Origin: CAZWHE01 sp964633825 | GTDB lineage: Bacteria > Planctomycetota > B15-G4 > CAYZWU01 | Assembly: GCA_964633825.1 (NCBI GenBank) | Contig: CAZWHE010000128.1 | Coordinates: forward strand, 1-12,312 | DNA: 12,312 nucleotides | Direction of reading: 5' to 3' | Shown: positions 1 through 7,561 of the stretch, in pieces | Layout of the letters: each line of letters opens with the position of its first letter | Position numbering within the stretch: position 1 is the stretch's first letter | The notes under the pieces: generated by a model | The model's database searches: none | What the model saw: only the letters and a program-made list of their open reading frames with translations | What the model was told of the DNA's origin: nothing | Translations under genes and position numbers: made by a program

Positions 1-939
1 GTGCTCTCGTCCCAGATCGAGGGGACGCAGTCTTCTCTTTCAGATCTCATGTTATTCGAAATGGATATTGTCCCGGGTGTGCCCCGGAACGACGTGGAGG
101 AAGTCTCTCTCTATGTCGCAGCTCTGAACCACGGACTCAAACGGCTGGGGGAAGATTTTCCCGTCAGCAATCGGCTGTTGCGCGAGATCCACAAGGTATT
201 GCTCTCCCGCGGCCGTGGAAGCGGCCGGGAACCGGGGAATTTCCGCCGATCTCAAAACTGGATAGGAGGATCCCGTCCGGGCCGTGCCCTGTTTGTACCA
301 CCGCCTCACGCTCTCGTTGCGGATTGCATGGGGAATCTGGAGCGGTTCATCCATAGTAAAAAAGATGCACCGCCGATCCTTCTCAAGGCCGCCCTGGCCC
401 ACGTGCAGTTCGAAACGATCCATCCTTTTCTCGACGGAAACGGGAGGGTGGGCCGCCTTCTAATCACGTTGTTGCTCTGTGCCGAGGGAGTCCTGCGCGA
501 GCCCCTCCTCTATCTCAGTCTCTATTTCAAACAAAACCGGGACGACTACTACCGGCTGTTGAACCGGGTCCGCAAGGACGGAGACTGGGAGGCCTGGGTG
601 AGGTTCTTCCTTGATGGTGTGTGCGAGACGGCGGACGGAGCGGTGAAGACGGCACAGCGTCTTGTCAAAATGTTCGACAAAGACCGGGCCCGGATTCAGG
701 AAAAGGGGCGCGCTGCCGGTTCCGCGCTCCGCGTCCATGAGGCAATGATAAAACGACCGGTTGCTTCAATGGGCGAGGCGGCGAAATGGACGGGGCTTTC
801 GGTTCCGACGGTGTCCTCATCCCTTATGCTCCTAGTAAAGCTTGGTATTGCACGGGAATTAACAGGAAGACAGAGAAACAGGCTATACTCCTACGATCGG
901 TACATGGCGATTCTCAACGAAGGAACGGAACCGCTCTGA
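1..939 (+). CDS. Fic family protein (AMPylase) with C-terminal winged helix, 5'-partial
   Basis: Fic enzymes transfer AMP, or less often another nucleotide moiety, to hydroxyl side chains of target proteins. The signature HPFLDGNGRVGR is intact at residues 141-152, with the catalytic His141 and the phosphate-binding GNGR. The flap with VPPPH lies around residues 99-103. SSQIEG at 3-8 fits the class II inhibitory helix (S/T)xxxE(G/N), whose Glu blocks productive ATP binding, so activity is probably self-restrained. Residues about 245-305 look like a winged helix-turn-helix, common at the end of this subfamily. The first codon is a GTG at base 1, but family members carry a helical N-terminal domain before the inhibitory motif, so the true start very likely lies upstream of the window. 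The stop is 13 bp from the convergent stop of the deoxyhypusine synthase-like gene. Whether it is a toxin, a regulator or a housekeeping AMPylase cannot be told here. Confidence 0.93.
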   Translation: MLSSQIEGTQSSLSDLMLFEMDIVPGVPRNDVEEVSLYVAALNHGLKRLGEDFPVSNRLLREIHKVLLSRGRGSGREPGNFRRSQNWIGGSRPGRALFVPPPHALVADCMGNLERFIHSKKDAPPILLKAALAHVQFETIHPFLDGNGRVGRLLITLLLCAEGVLREPLLYLSLYFKQNRDDYYRLLNRVRKDGDWEAWVRFFLDGVCETADGAVKTAQRLVKMFDKDRARIQEKGRAAGSALRVHEAMIKRPVASMGEAAKWTGLSVPTVSSSLMLLVKLGIARELTGRQRNRLYSYDRYMAILNEGTEPL

Positions 940-952
940 GACCGGAGGCCGT

Positions 953-2113
953 CTAGGACCGAAGATTCGCCTTCCTGAACTCCCTCTCCAGATAATCGAG
1001 CATCTCCTTTCGGCGGCAATAGAGTTTTTTGTGGGGGCGTCTCTTCGCTTTCGAGAGGGCGTAGTGCGTCACGATGGGGAGGGCGGCCGTGATATCGAGG
1101 TAGGCGACGACGGCGTTGGGGAGCTCGCCCGGATTGACCTTGCCCCACGAGACGGCCTCGCTCGGCGTGGCGCCCGAGAGCCCGCCCGTGTCGGGCCTCG
1201 CGTCGGTGATCTGGATGAAGTAGTCGTGCCCCATGTCCTCGATCCCGAGGATCTCCTGGATGTGGGGCTCCGTCTGGAGAACGAAGTTCTTGGGGCTTCC
1301 GCCGCCAAGGATGAGAACGCCCGTCTTTCCCTTCCGCTTGGCGTCGAGCACGATCGACGTCGATTCGTTCACGTCGAGCGAGGGATTGATGCGGAGCTCG
1401 TGGCCGGCCAGCTCGAGCATTGCGATGTTCATACCGATCGTGGAATCGCCGGGCGACGGGGCGAAGACGGGAACGGATGCGCGATACGCGGCGGCCAGGA
1501 CTGAGACGTTCCTTTGGCCCGTCTTTTTTTCCCATTCCGCGGCGTACCGGCCGAGGAGGTTGTGGAACTCGGCCGTGCCCATCTCCTTCCTGAACCCCGG
1601 CTTCTCCACGATCTTCTGGAAGATGTTGTCCGTCTTGAGCAGGCAGTCGGTGTAGCCGAGGAAGAGATCGTAGATGCGCACGATGTCCTGGTCGCGGAGC
1701 TCCTCGTCGTCGGCCAGCGGGGTCCCGGCGTGGAGGGCGCAGTCGAAGGCGAAGTGAAGGTCGTGATAGAGGTTGGCGCCCGTCGACACGATCCAGTCGA
1801 CGAACCCGGCCTTGATCAGGGGAACGATGCACGAGGCGCCGAGCCCGGCCGGCGTCAGGGCGCCGGTGAGGCTCAGGGCGACGGTGACGTTTTTCTTGAG
1901 CATCTTGCGCTGGAAGAGGCGGCAGGCGTCGCGGATCTGGCGGCCGTTGTAGGCGAGGAAGGACTTTTCGATGAGGGAGGAGAGGCTCTCGCGGCCCGTG
2001 ATGCCCTTGGGCAGGATGCGCTCTCCCGACATGAGGGCGCGCTTCCTCTTCTTGTCCACCTTCTTGAGCCAGGGCGTCGCTGTTCCGAGGCAGGGGAGTT
2101 CTTTGCGGGGCAT
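953..2113 (-). CDS. Deoxyhypusine synthase-like protein (NAD-dependent aminobutyl transferase family)
   Basis: The 386 residues match the deoxyhypusine synthase fold along their whole length. The region 78-125 contains the NAD-site-like blocks SLTGALTPAG and STGAN. LILGGGSPKNF sits at 267-277, and EAVSWGK at 319-325 supplies the lysine (Lys325) that forms the enzyme-aminobutyl imine in the eukaryotic enzyme. FAPSPGDSTIG near 217-227 corresponds to the FSPALTDGSLG region of the human protein. Bacteria have no eIF5A, so this subfamily is thought to act in polyamine metabolism (homospermidine- or spermidine-type products) rather than on a protein. The substrate cannot be read from sequence. ATG is preceded by AAGGAG with 8-nt spacing (2122-2127). 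It is the last gene of the operon, 36 nt after the BtpA-like gene. By my alignment from memory, the residue matching human His288 is Ser213. Confidence 0.9.
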   Translation of the reverse strand: MPRKELPCLGTATPWLKKVDKKRKRALMSGERILPKGITGRESLSSLIEKSFLAYNGRQIRDACRLFQRKMLKKNVTVALSLTGALTPAGLGASCIVPLIKAGFVDWIVSTGANLYHDLHFAFDCALHAGTPLADDEELRDQDIVRIYDLFLGYTDCLLKTDNIFQKIVEKPGFRKEMGTAEFHNLLGRYAAEWEKKTGQRNVSVLAAAYRASVPVFAPSPGDSTIGMNIAMLELAGHELRINPSLDVNESTSIVLDAKRKGKTGVLILGGGSPKNFVLQTEPHIQEILGIEDMGHDYFIQITDARPDTGGLSGATPSEAVSWGKVNPGELPNAVVAYLDITAALPIVTHYALSKAKRRPHKKLYCRRKEMLDYLEREFRKANLRS

Positions 2114-2149
2114 GACCTTGTCTCCTTCATGAACTGCCGGGGGTTGCCG

Positions 2150-3022
2150 TTATTTCTCTGCGCGCACGGCCCGGACGAGCTCGGCAACGCGTTTTTCGTC
2201 CACCGGTGCCGATATGTCTCCCCCCTTCTTGCACCACGTTCCCACGATGGCGGCGTCGGCCGTGTCCATGATCGCAGCGGCGTTGCCGGGATCGAGGCCG
2301 CTCCCGGCGATGAGGGGAATCCCGGGCACGGCGTTCCGCACCGCTTCGAGATCAGCGGCAGCGGGCGGGGCGCCCGAGGCCGTTCCCGTGACGATCAGTC
2401 CGTCGGCGCGTCCGCGCTCGGCGGCCTCGCGCGCCGACCGGGCGATGTCGTCCGAGTGGAGGGGGCGGCCGTGCTTCACGTGGACGTCGGCCAGGATGGC
2501 GGCGCTCGATCCGATCTCATCCCTGTACCGGATGAGGCGGTGGGCTTCCCCCTCGATGATGCCCTGGTCCGTCGCCACTGCGCCGGTGAAAACATTGACG
2601 CGGATAAAGGACGCGCCTGCGGCCAGGGCCGCGCCGAGGGCCGACATCCCGTCGTTTCTGAGAACGTTGATTCCCAGGGGAAGGGCCGTTTTTTCACGAA
2701 CCTCATTGGCGATGAGGGCCATGAACGCCGTGGTGTGGGGAGGCACGCGGCCGGGATAGAAAGGCGCGTCGCCGAAGTTCTCGACGATCAATCCGTCGGC
2801 GCCGCCCCGCGCCCAGGCGGATGCATCGGCCAGGGCGGCCTCGAGGACGGCGTCCATGTCCGGACCGTTTCCCGGGCTTCCCGGACGGACTCCCGGGCTT
2901 CCCGGACGGACTCCCGGGCTTCCCGGACCGTTCCCCGGGCTTCCGGGAAGAGGCCGGAGGTGGACCGTTCCGATGAGGATCCTTTTTTCCTTCGAGAAGA
3001 TCTCTTTCAATCGGAAAGGCAT
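2150..3022 (-). CDS. BtpA/SgcQ family TIM-barrel protein with an internal repeat insertion
   Basis: The family is recognised from GTVHLRPLPGSPG at 18-30, ADGLIVENFGDAPF at 75-88 and LADVHVKHG near the middle, ending with a phosphate-site-like IVGTWCKKGG block. Length (290) is slightly above the family norm because residues 27-54 are four copies of a seven-residue unit (GSPGNGP or GSPGVRP) where relatives have one short loop after the first strand. BtpA was named for photosystem I biogenesis in cyanobacteria. SgcQ-type members lie in sugar-related operons, and the biochemical role is generally unsettled. No photosystem gene is near, so a photosynthetic role is unlikely here. The ATG lies inside the end of iorB (16-nt overlap) behind AAGGGGG at 3027-3033, pointing to coupled translation. 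Confidence 0.88.
   Translation of the reverse strand: MPFRLKEIFSKEKRILIGTVHLRPLPGSPGNGPGSPGVRPGSPGVRPGSPGNGPDMDAVLEAALADASAWARGGADGLIVENFGDAPFYPGRVPPHTTAFMALIANEVREKTALPLGINVLRNDGMSALGAALAAGASFIRVNVFTGAVATDQGIIEGEAHRLIRYRDEIGSSAAILADVHVKHGRPLHSDDIARSAREAAERGRADGLIVTGTASGAPPAAADLEAVRNAVPGIPLIAGSGLDPGNAAAIMDTADAAIVGTWCKKGGDISAPVDEKRVAELVRAVRAEK
2861..2944. repeat. Four tandem 21-bp units inside the BtpA-like gene
   Basis: Units run 2861-2881, 2882-2902, 2903-2923 and 2924-2944. The two central units are identical, and the outer two share CGGACCGTT-type ends with one T/C difference. The 21-bp length preserves the reading frame and encodes four heptads of Gly-Ser-Pro-Gly character at protein residues 27-54. 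The pattern looks like slippage or unequal recombination from one ancestral GSPG loop. Confidence 0.95.
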
Positions 3023-3582
3023 GACACCCCCTTGTCGAAAGCCTTCATGTTGGTCTCGACCGTCTTCGGCTTGACCGATTTGCGGATCATCTCTTCCCAG
3101 GCGCTGCGGTCGAATTCAAGAAAGTTGGAGAGCACGCCGAGGAGAACGATGTTCACCGCCCGGCCCGAGCCCGCCTCGACTGCGAGGCTGTCCGCGTCGA
3201 GAATGATCGCCCGCCCGGCTCCCTCCTCGATCTGTTTGTCGAGGTTTTCGGGGTAGTCTTCCGTTCCCGAAGGGAGGAGCTCGAGTCTGTTCGCCACGGC
3301 GACGCCGCCCGGCTTGAGATAATGGAGCCAGCGGAGGGCTTCCATCTTCTCGAAGGCGAGGATGAAGTCGGCGCGCCCCTCTTCGATCAGGGGCGAGTGG
3401 ACCTCTTTGCCGAAGCGGACGTGGCTCACCACCGATCCGCCCCGCTGGGCCATGCCGTGCACCTCGCTCTTCTTCACGTCGAAGCCTTTTTCGAGAGCCA
3501 GGGCCGACAGGATCTTGCTCGAGAGCAGAATCCCCTGGCCGCCCACGCCGCAGATGAAAACGTTCGTCGTCTTGTCGATCAT
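3007..3582 (-). CDS. iorB: Indolepyruvate:ferredoxin oxidoreductase, beta subunit
   Basis: This 191-residue protein is the gamma-type 2-oxoacid oxidoreductase domain that pairs with IorA. Near the start ICGVGGQG (10-17) and VHGMAQRGGSV (41-51) are the hallmark motifs of IorB and related ketoacid oxidoreductase subunits. With IorA it would convert indolepyruvate and other aryl-pyruvates to aryl-acetyl-CoA, CO2 and reduced ferredoxin in the cytoplasm. An in-frame ATG exists 22 codons upstream (3648), but that extension overlaps the iorA end and has low-complexity content unlike the family. The ATG at 3582 sits 4 nt after the iorA stop with GGAG at 3593-3596 (10-nt spacing) and gives the expected N-terminus, so it was chosen. 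Confidence 0.95.
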   Translation of the reverse strand: MIDKTTNVFICGVGGQGILLSSKILSALALEKGFDVKKSEVHGMAQRGGSVVSHVRFGKEVHSPLIEEGRADFILAFEKMEALRWLHYLKPGGVAVANRLELLPSGTEDYPENLDKQIEEGAGRAIILDADSLAVEAGSGRAVNIVLLGVLSNFLEFDRSAWEEMIRKSVKPKTVETNMKAFDKGVSCLSD

Positions 3583-3586
3583 TCCT

Positions 3587-5329
3587 TCAATTCTCCACCG
3601 GCTTGATGGCGTCCTTGGGGCAGACCTGGGTGCAGACATTGCAAACACCGCCCGCGCAGAGCAGACTGGTGATGTGGGATTTCTCCGCAGGAGACTTGGA
3701 GATCGCCGGGCAGCCCGTCTTGCGGCAGAGGCCGCAGTTGATGCAGAGCTCCTCGTCCACGAAGCGCGGCTCCCGGCCCGCCTCGGGGTTGCGAAGGATG
3801 CACGGCCCCTCGACGACGACGAGTGAAGCCTCGTCAGCGGCGGCGGCTTTTTTGATCGTCTCGCGGACGGCCTTCACGTCATAGGCGTCGACGCGCGAGA
3901 AGTTACTGATCCCGACCGCTTTCGCCAGGCTCTCGTAGTCGACGGTCACCGTCTCCTCGCCGCCGAGCGTCCGGCCCGTGCCGGGGTGCTCCTGGTGGCC
4001 GGTCATGGCCGTGATCGAGTTGTCGAGCACGATCATGCACGACGTTCCCTTGTTGTAGGCCACGTTGATCATTCCCGTGATCCCCGTGTGGACGAAGGTG
4101 GAATCACCGATCACGGAAACGATCTTGCGCGCCTCGTCCGAATCGGAGCCGAAAGCCTTCTCCATGCCGTGGGCGGCCGTGATGCTGGCGCCCATGCAGA
4201 TGCACGTGTCCATGGCGTTGAGCGGCGGAAGCGTGCCGAGTGTGTAGCACCCGATGTCGCCCGCGGCGTAGAGCCTGAGCTTCCGGATCGCCATGAATGC
4301 GGCCCGGTGGGGACATCCGGAACAGAGCACGGGCGGCCTGTTGGGGACCCGGGCGGACTCGACGGGGCTCTTGTCGCCCGTGAGGGATTCGCGCACGATC
4401 TTTTGGCTCAGCTCGCCGCAGAGCGGGATCCTCTCCTTGCCGACAACGGCGACGCCGGCGAGGCGGGCCTGCTCCTCGATAAAGGGATCTCCCTCCTCGA
4501 CGACAAAGACCTTGTCCACCTTCGCCGCGAAGGCCTTCACCTTTTCGGACGGGAAGGGGTGGCAGATGCCGAGCTTGAGAAAGGAGGCGTCGGGAAATGC
4601 CTCGCGCGCGTAGCTGTAGGAGATGCCCGATGTGACGATGCCCATGGCCGTGTCGTTCATCTCTTCCCGGTTGAGATCGCTCTTTTCGGAGAAGGTTTCG
4701 AGCTCGAGCATGCGCTCCTCCAGATCGACGTGGCGGAACCGGGCGTGGGCGGGAACGAGCACGCGCTTCTCGATGTCTTTTTCGTACTTCGCCTCGGCCG
4801 GCTCTTTCCGCTCCCCCCGTTCGACGGGGGTCAGGGCGTGGCAGACGCGCGTCGTCATCCTGAAAAGGACGGGCGAACCGAACTCCTCGGAGATCTCGAA
4901 GGCCCTGACGAGAAAGTCCTTCGCCTCCTGCGAATCGGAGGGCTCGATCACGAGGAGGCGGGCGAACTTTCCGTAGTTGCGGTTATCCTGCTCGTTCTGC
5001 GACGAGTGCATGCCGGGATCGTCGCAGGTGACGATCACGAGCCCGCCGAGGGCGCCGATGTGGGCCGCGCTGAAAAGAGGATCGGCGGCCACGTTGAGAC
5101 CTACGTGCTTCATAGCGGCGAGGGCGCGCTTTCCCGTGAAGGACGCACCGAGCGCCACTTCCACGGCGGCTTTTTCGTTGGGCGCCCACTCGGAGTAGAT
5201 CTCGCCGTACTGCGCCGTGTTTTCCAGGATCTCCGTGCTCGGCGTGCCCGGGTAGGCGGACGCCACGGCGACGCCGGCTTCGAAGGCCCCGAGGGCAACG
5301 GCTTCATTGCCCGACATGAGTGTCCGCAT
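3587..5329 (-). CDS. iorA: Indolepyruvate:ferredoxin oxidoreductase, alpha subunit
   Basis: A full-length 580-residue IorA. The N-terminal pyrimidine-binding domain begins with LMSGNEAVALGAFEAGV and includes AYPGTPSTEI (25-34). The C-terminal thiamine-pyrophosphate domain carries CSGCPHR (336-342) and GDSTFVHTG (408-416), followed by a DN pair at 436-437. At the end are two 4Fe-4S motifs: Cys529/532/535/540 and Cys558/563/566/570. The enzyme decarboxylates transaminated aromatic amino acids (indolepyruvate, phenylpyruvate, hydroxyphenylpyruvate) oxidatively, passing two electrons to ferredoxin. It is oxygen-sensitive and typical of amino-acid-fermenting anaerobes. The ATG at 5329 has GGAG at 5342-5345, a slightly long 12 nt away. 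An alternative ATG four codons in is further from it. Both clusters have their full set of cysteines, so no decay is visible. Confidence 0.97.
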   Translation of the reverse strand: MRTLMSGNEAVALGAFEAGVAVASAYPGTPSTEILENTAQYGEIYSEWAPNEKAAVEVALGASFTGKRALAAMKHVGLNVAADPLFSAAHIGALGGLVIVTCDDPGMHSSQNEQDNRNYGKFARLLVIEPSDSQEAKDFLVRAFEISEEFGSPVLFRMTTRVCHALTPVERGERKEPAEAKYEKDIEKRVLVPAHARFRHVDLEERMLELETFSEKSDLNREEMNDTAMGIVTSGISYSYAREAFPDASFLKLGICHPFPSEKVKAFAAKVDKVFVVEEGDPFIEEQARLAGVAVVGKERIPLCGELSQKIVRESLTGDKSPVESARVPNRPPVLCSGCPHRAAFMAIRKLRLYAAGDIGCYTLGTLPPLNAMDTCICMGASITAAHGMEKAFGSDSDEARKIVSVIGDSTFVHTGITGMINVAYNKGTSCMIVLDNSITAMTGHQEHPGTGRTLGGEETVTVDYESLAKAVGISNFSRVDAYDVKAVRETIKKAAAADEASLVVVEGPCILRNPEAGREPRFVDEELCINCGLCRKTGCPAISKSPAEKSHITSLLCAGGVCNVCTQVCPKDAIKPVEN

Positions 5330-5346
5330 CTTCAGTCGTCTCTCCG

Positions 5347-5850
5347 TTAAAAAGTGCTTCCGAATATGCGGATCACCTCGCCCTTTTCCTCGACTGTCAG
5401 GAGCTGCTCGGTCACGCCTTCGCCGAGAAGGAGCTCGCCGAGACGGCGGTAGATCTGGAGGTAGATCTTGTCGTCGTAGGGCGGTCCCACGATGGGGATG
5501 AAGATCCGGACCTCATTTCCATCGGGCGCGCCGAAAGGCACTCCCGAAGGGGTGCGGAGAAAGCCCATGACCGTCGTCTTCGCCTGGAGGGTCCGCACGT
5601 GCGGAATCGCCACGGCTTTGCCGATGGCGGTGGATGCTTTTTTCTCCCGGTTCAGGAGATCGTTGTAGAGCTTGTTGCGGTTCGAGATGTTTCCCGACAG
5701 ATCGAGCAGGTCGGCGACGGATGCCATAACCCTTTCCCGGCAGAGAGTGAGAATCTTCTCCTCAGCGCAGGGCTCGTCCTCTTCGGGAAGAGGCGCGATC
5801 TCGAAGTCGAGATCGATGAGGTCTTCGCTGAGAAACCGCGTCAGTCTCAT
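5347..5850 (-). CDS. Stand-alone PTS EIIA domain (fructose/nitrogen type)
   Basis: The 167 residues form a single EIIA type 2 domain. STAIGKAVAIPHVR at 73-86 is the PtsN/fructose-type active-site block, and His84 is the predicted phosphorylation site. The region IFIPIVGPP (116-124) and the C-terminal VEEKGEVIRIF helix fit the fold. There is no EIIB, EIIC, HPr or EI nearby, so a regulatory phospho-switch like PtsN is more likely than sugar transport. An open frame continues upstream of the ATG but reads as out-of-frame shadow of the radical SAM gene. The ATG at 5850 overlaps that gene's stop in an ATGA arrangement, with GGAGAAG 8 nt upstream. It is 17 nt ahead of iorA. The regulated partner is unknown. 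Confidence 0.9.
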   Translation of the reverse strand: MRLTRFLSEDLIDLDFEIAPLPEEDEPCAEEKILTLCRERVMASVADLLDLSGNISNRNKLYNDLLNREKKASTAIGKAVAIPHVRTLQAKTTVMGFLRTPSGVPFGAPDGNEVRIFIPIVGPPYDDKIYLQIYRRLGELLLGEGVTEQLLTVEEKGEVIRIFGSTF

Positions 5851-7421
5851 GTCGTGCTTCTCCACTCCCTGGCCGGCCGGGCTGCGCACTCGTTTTCCTC
5901 CTCGAAATCGGAGCGCACGGCCATGACCTGGGTGTATCGGATCGAGTAGTGGAGGTCGGGCTTCCCGTCTTCGCGCCGGAGCGATTCGGAGAGCTTCCGG
6001 TCCTCGTCGAGAAAACCCGGGCTTCTCTCTTCCCATTCCTCTGCGGAAAGGCTTTCGATCTGTTCGACGAGCTTTGCGTATCGATCGCTTGCCGGAAAGC
6101 CCGCTCGGGCGTTGACGTACCAGTGGAAGGAGCGCTGGAGCTTCCCGATGAAGAGGTCCATCCCTGGGCCGAAGCGGAGGCACGACGCCTCGTAGAAGGT
6201 GTCGGTCTTGTCAGCCTTCCCGCGGTCGATGAGGTCTTTTTCGACGCAGAGGTCATGGATGTCCGTCCCCGGGAAGGGATAGAAAACGGACCAGCGGAAG
6301 CGGCCCGGCCTGATCGACGCGATCAGGTCGATCGTGGCCTCCAGGTCTTCGCGCTCTTCGAGGGGAAGGCCGAACATGAGGAACGCCGACGTGTGGAGGC
6401 CGGCCTCGCGGGCGATCGCGAAGGCGCGCGCGATCCGGTCGTTGCTCATCGGCCTCTTGAGAACGTCTTTTCTGATGCGCTCCGAGCCCGATTCGAGCCC
6501 GAACTTGAGGATCATGCACCCCGCTTCCTTCAGGGCTTCGGCCATGGGCCGCGTGAAGCTCTGGACGTGGGCGTTGACCACGAAAGGGACGCCGAGGCCG
6601 AGCGCCCCGTATCCTGCGCAGAAATCGATGACCGTCTTCTCGTCGAGGGTGAAGAGGTCGTCGTCGAAGATGAAGGTCTTGACGCCGGGGTGGGTCTTGC
6701 AGAGAGTTTCGGCCTCGCCCAGGACGCGGTCGAGGGAATGCCTCCTGAGGTAGGACGAAGGACGCGCGCCCGCTTCGGCCTTGTACCGCTTCATGATCCT
6801 GTGGTTGAAGCAGTAAGTGCAGCGGAAGGGGCAGCCCCGCGACGTGAGGAGCGACATCCACCCGTTCATCTTTTCGAGCATGTGATCGAGATCGAAAATC
6901 TCGAAATCCTTGGGCGCGATCTCTTCGAGGGACGGGAAGGGCCCCACACCGTTTCGGGCGTACTCTCCGTCGCGGAGCGCCCAGATGTTGGGGATGGCGG
7001 CCGTGTCCCGCTCCTCCTTGATTGCCGTGAGCAGGGCGGGGAGAGCGTGGTCGCACTCGCCGATGCAGATAAAGTCGAAGAGCCGTTCTTTTGCGATTTC
7101 TTCGGGCACCATGGAGGCGTGAACGCCGCCGATTGCGATAGGGAAGGAGAAGCGCTCCTTGATCGCGCGGACCAGGCGGAGGGCGTACTTGTACTGCTGC
7201 GTCATGACGGAGAAGCAGATCAGGTCCGGGTCGTAGGCCGCGATCCTGTCCAGGATCTCGTCCGTTGCCGGGACGTCGTAGAGTGTGTTGTTCAGGTTGA
7301 TGAGCTTCGTTTCCGCACCCCGGGCCTTGAGCGCGCCCGATAGGGCGGCGATCCCGTGGTTGAACCCCTCCTGCGTGTTCAGGTTCGGGTAGACGAACAA
7401 AACTCGGGACGGGGCGTTCAC
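5847..7421 (-). CDS. Radical SAM protein with N-terminal B12-binding-type domain
   Basis: The first ~170 residues have the B12-binding Rossmann layout (RVLFVYPNLN, DPDLICFSVMTQ, IAIGGVHASMVPEE). No DxHxxG cobalamin-ligand motif is seen, as in many class B methyltransferase-like members. The radical SAM core follows: CPFRCTYC gives Cys197, Cys201 and Cys204 for the 4Fe-4S cluster. FGLESGSERI (307-316), FGLPLEE and YPFPGTDI are further family blocks. It would cleave S-adenosylmethionine reductively, possibly methylating or rearranging an unidentified small molecule or lipid. The GTG at 7421 was preferred as start because AGGAG lies 10 nt upstream (7432-7436) and the protein then begins just before its first strand. 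A TTG at 7466 gives 15 more residues but has no clear Shine-Dalgarno. It is the first gene of the operon. Reduced ferredoxin from IorAB could feed it, which is speculation. Confidence 0.88.
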   Translation of the reverse strand: MNAPSRVLFVYPNLNTQEGFNHGIAALSGALKARGAETKLINLNNTLYDVPATDEILDRIAAYDPDLICFSVMTQQYKYALRLVRAIKERFSFPIAIGGVHASMVPEEIAKERLFDFICIGECDHALPALLTAIKEERDTAAIPNIWALRDGEYARNGVGPFPSLEEIAPKDFEIFDLDHMLEKMNGWMSLLTSRGCPFRCTYCFNHRIMKRYKAEAGARPSSYLRRHSLDRVLGEAETLCKTHPGVKTFIFDDDLFTLDEKTVIDFCAGYGALGLGVPFVVNAHVQSFTRPMAEALKEAGCMILKFGLESGSERIRKDVLKRPMSNDRIARAFAIAREAGLHTSAFLMFGLPLEEREDLEATIDLIASIRPGRFRWSVFYPFPGTDIHDLCVEKDLIDRGKADKTDTFYEASCLRFGPGMDLFIGKLQRSFHWYVNARAGFPASDRYAKLVEQIESLSAEEWEERSPGFLDEDRKLSESLRREDGKPDLHYSIRYTQVMAVRSDFEEENECAARPAREWRSTT

Positions 7422-7431
7422 TTGGAGAGAG

Positions 7432-7436
7432 CTCCT
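7432..7436 (-). promoter_or_regulatory. Shine-Dalgarno AGGAG deciding a GTG start
   Basis: On the - strand AGGAG stands 10 nt before the GTG at 7421. It favours that start over the upstream TTG at 7466, which lacks any comparable purine-rich site. Confidence 0.65.
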
Positions 7437-7533
7437 GTTCTTGCGGCCTTCAATGATTGCAAACAAAAGGGAATGATTTTACAGGAAGACCCGGTTCCTC
7501 TCCAGCAAGTATTGACCGGTATCGTTTAAATAA

Positions 7534-7561
7534 TTGTCAGCACGCCGCTTGAAGTTACAAT
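7534..7561 (+). promoter_or_regulatory. Sigma70-like promoter for the HEAT/VWA gene
   Basis: TTGTCA (7534-7539) and TACAAT (7556-7561) each differ from the consensus hexamers by one base and are 16 nt apart. They lie in the only AT-rich patch of the window. Transcription would begin near 7568, leaving a leader of roughly 180 nt containing the hairpin and repeats at 7581-7728. The promoter is a match by eye. In a lineage with unknown promoter preferences it remains a candidate. Confidence 0.5.

Larger units (their letters stand above)
953..7421 (-). other. Six-gene operon: radical SAM - PTS EIIA - iorA - iorB - BtpA-like - DHS-like
   Basis: Six genes on the - strand are arranged head to tail with junctions of -4, +17, +4, -16 and +36 nt. 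The ATGA overlap between the first two, the 4-nt gap between iorA and iorB, and the 16-nt overlap of iorB with the BtpA-like gene suggest translational coupling. No internal terminator hairpin was seen. Transcription must start in the region 7422-7580, but I found no convincing -35/-10 pair on this strand. The cluster ends next to the convergent Fic gene without a recognisable terminator. Co-transcription is inferred from spacing alone. Confidence 0.75.

Noticed and set aside
940..952. Terminator between the convergent Fic and DHS-like genes
   Set aside because: The 13-bp gap and its flanks show no stem followed by a T tract on either strand.
1514..3256. 580-codon open frame on the + strand opposite the DHS-like, BtpA-like and iorB genes
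   Set aside because: It spans three well-recognised genes on the other strand and its protein is low-complexity Arg/Gly/Ala/Glu-rich with no family motif, as expected for an antisense frame in GC-rich DNA.
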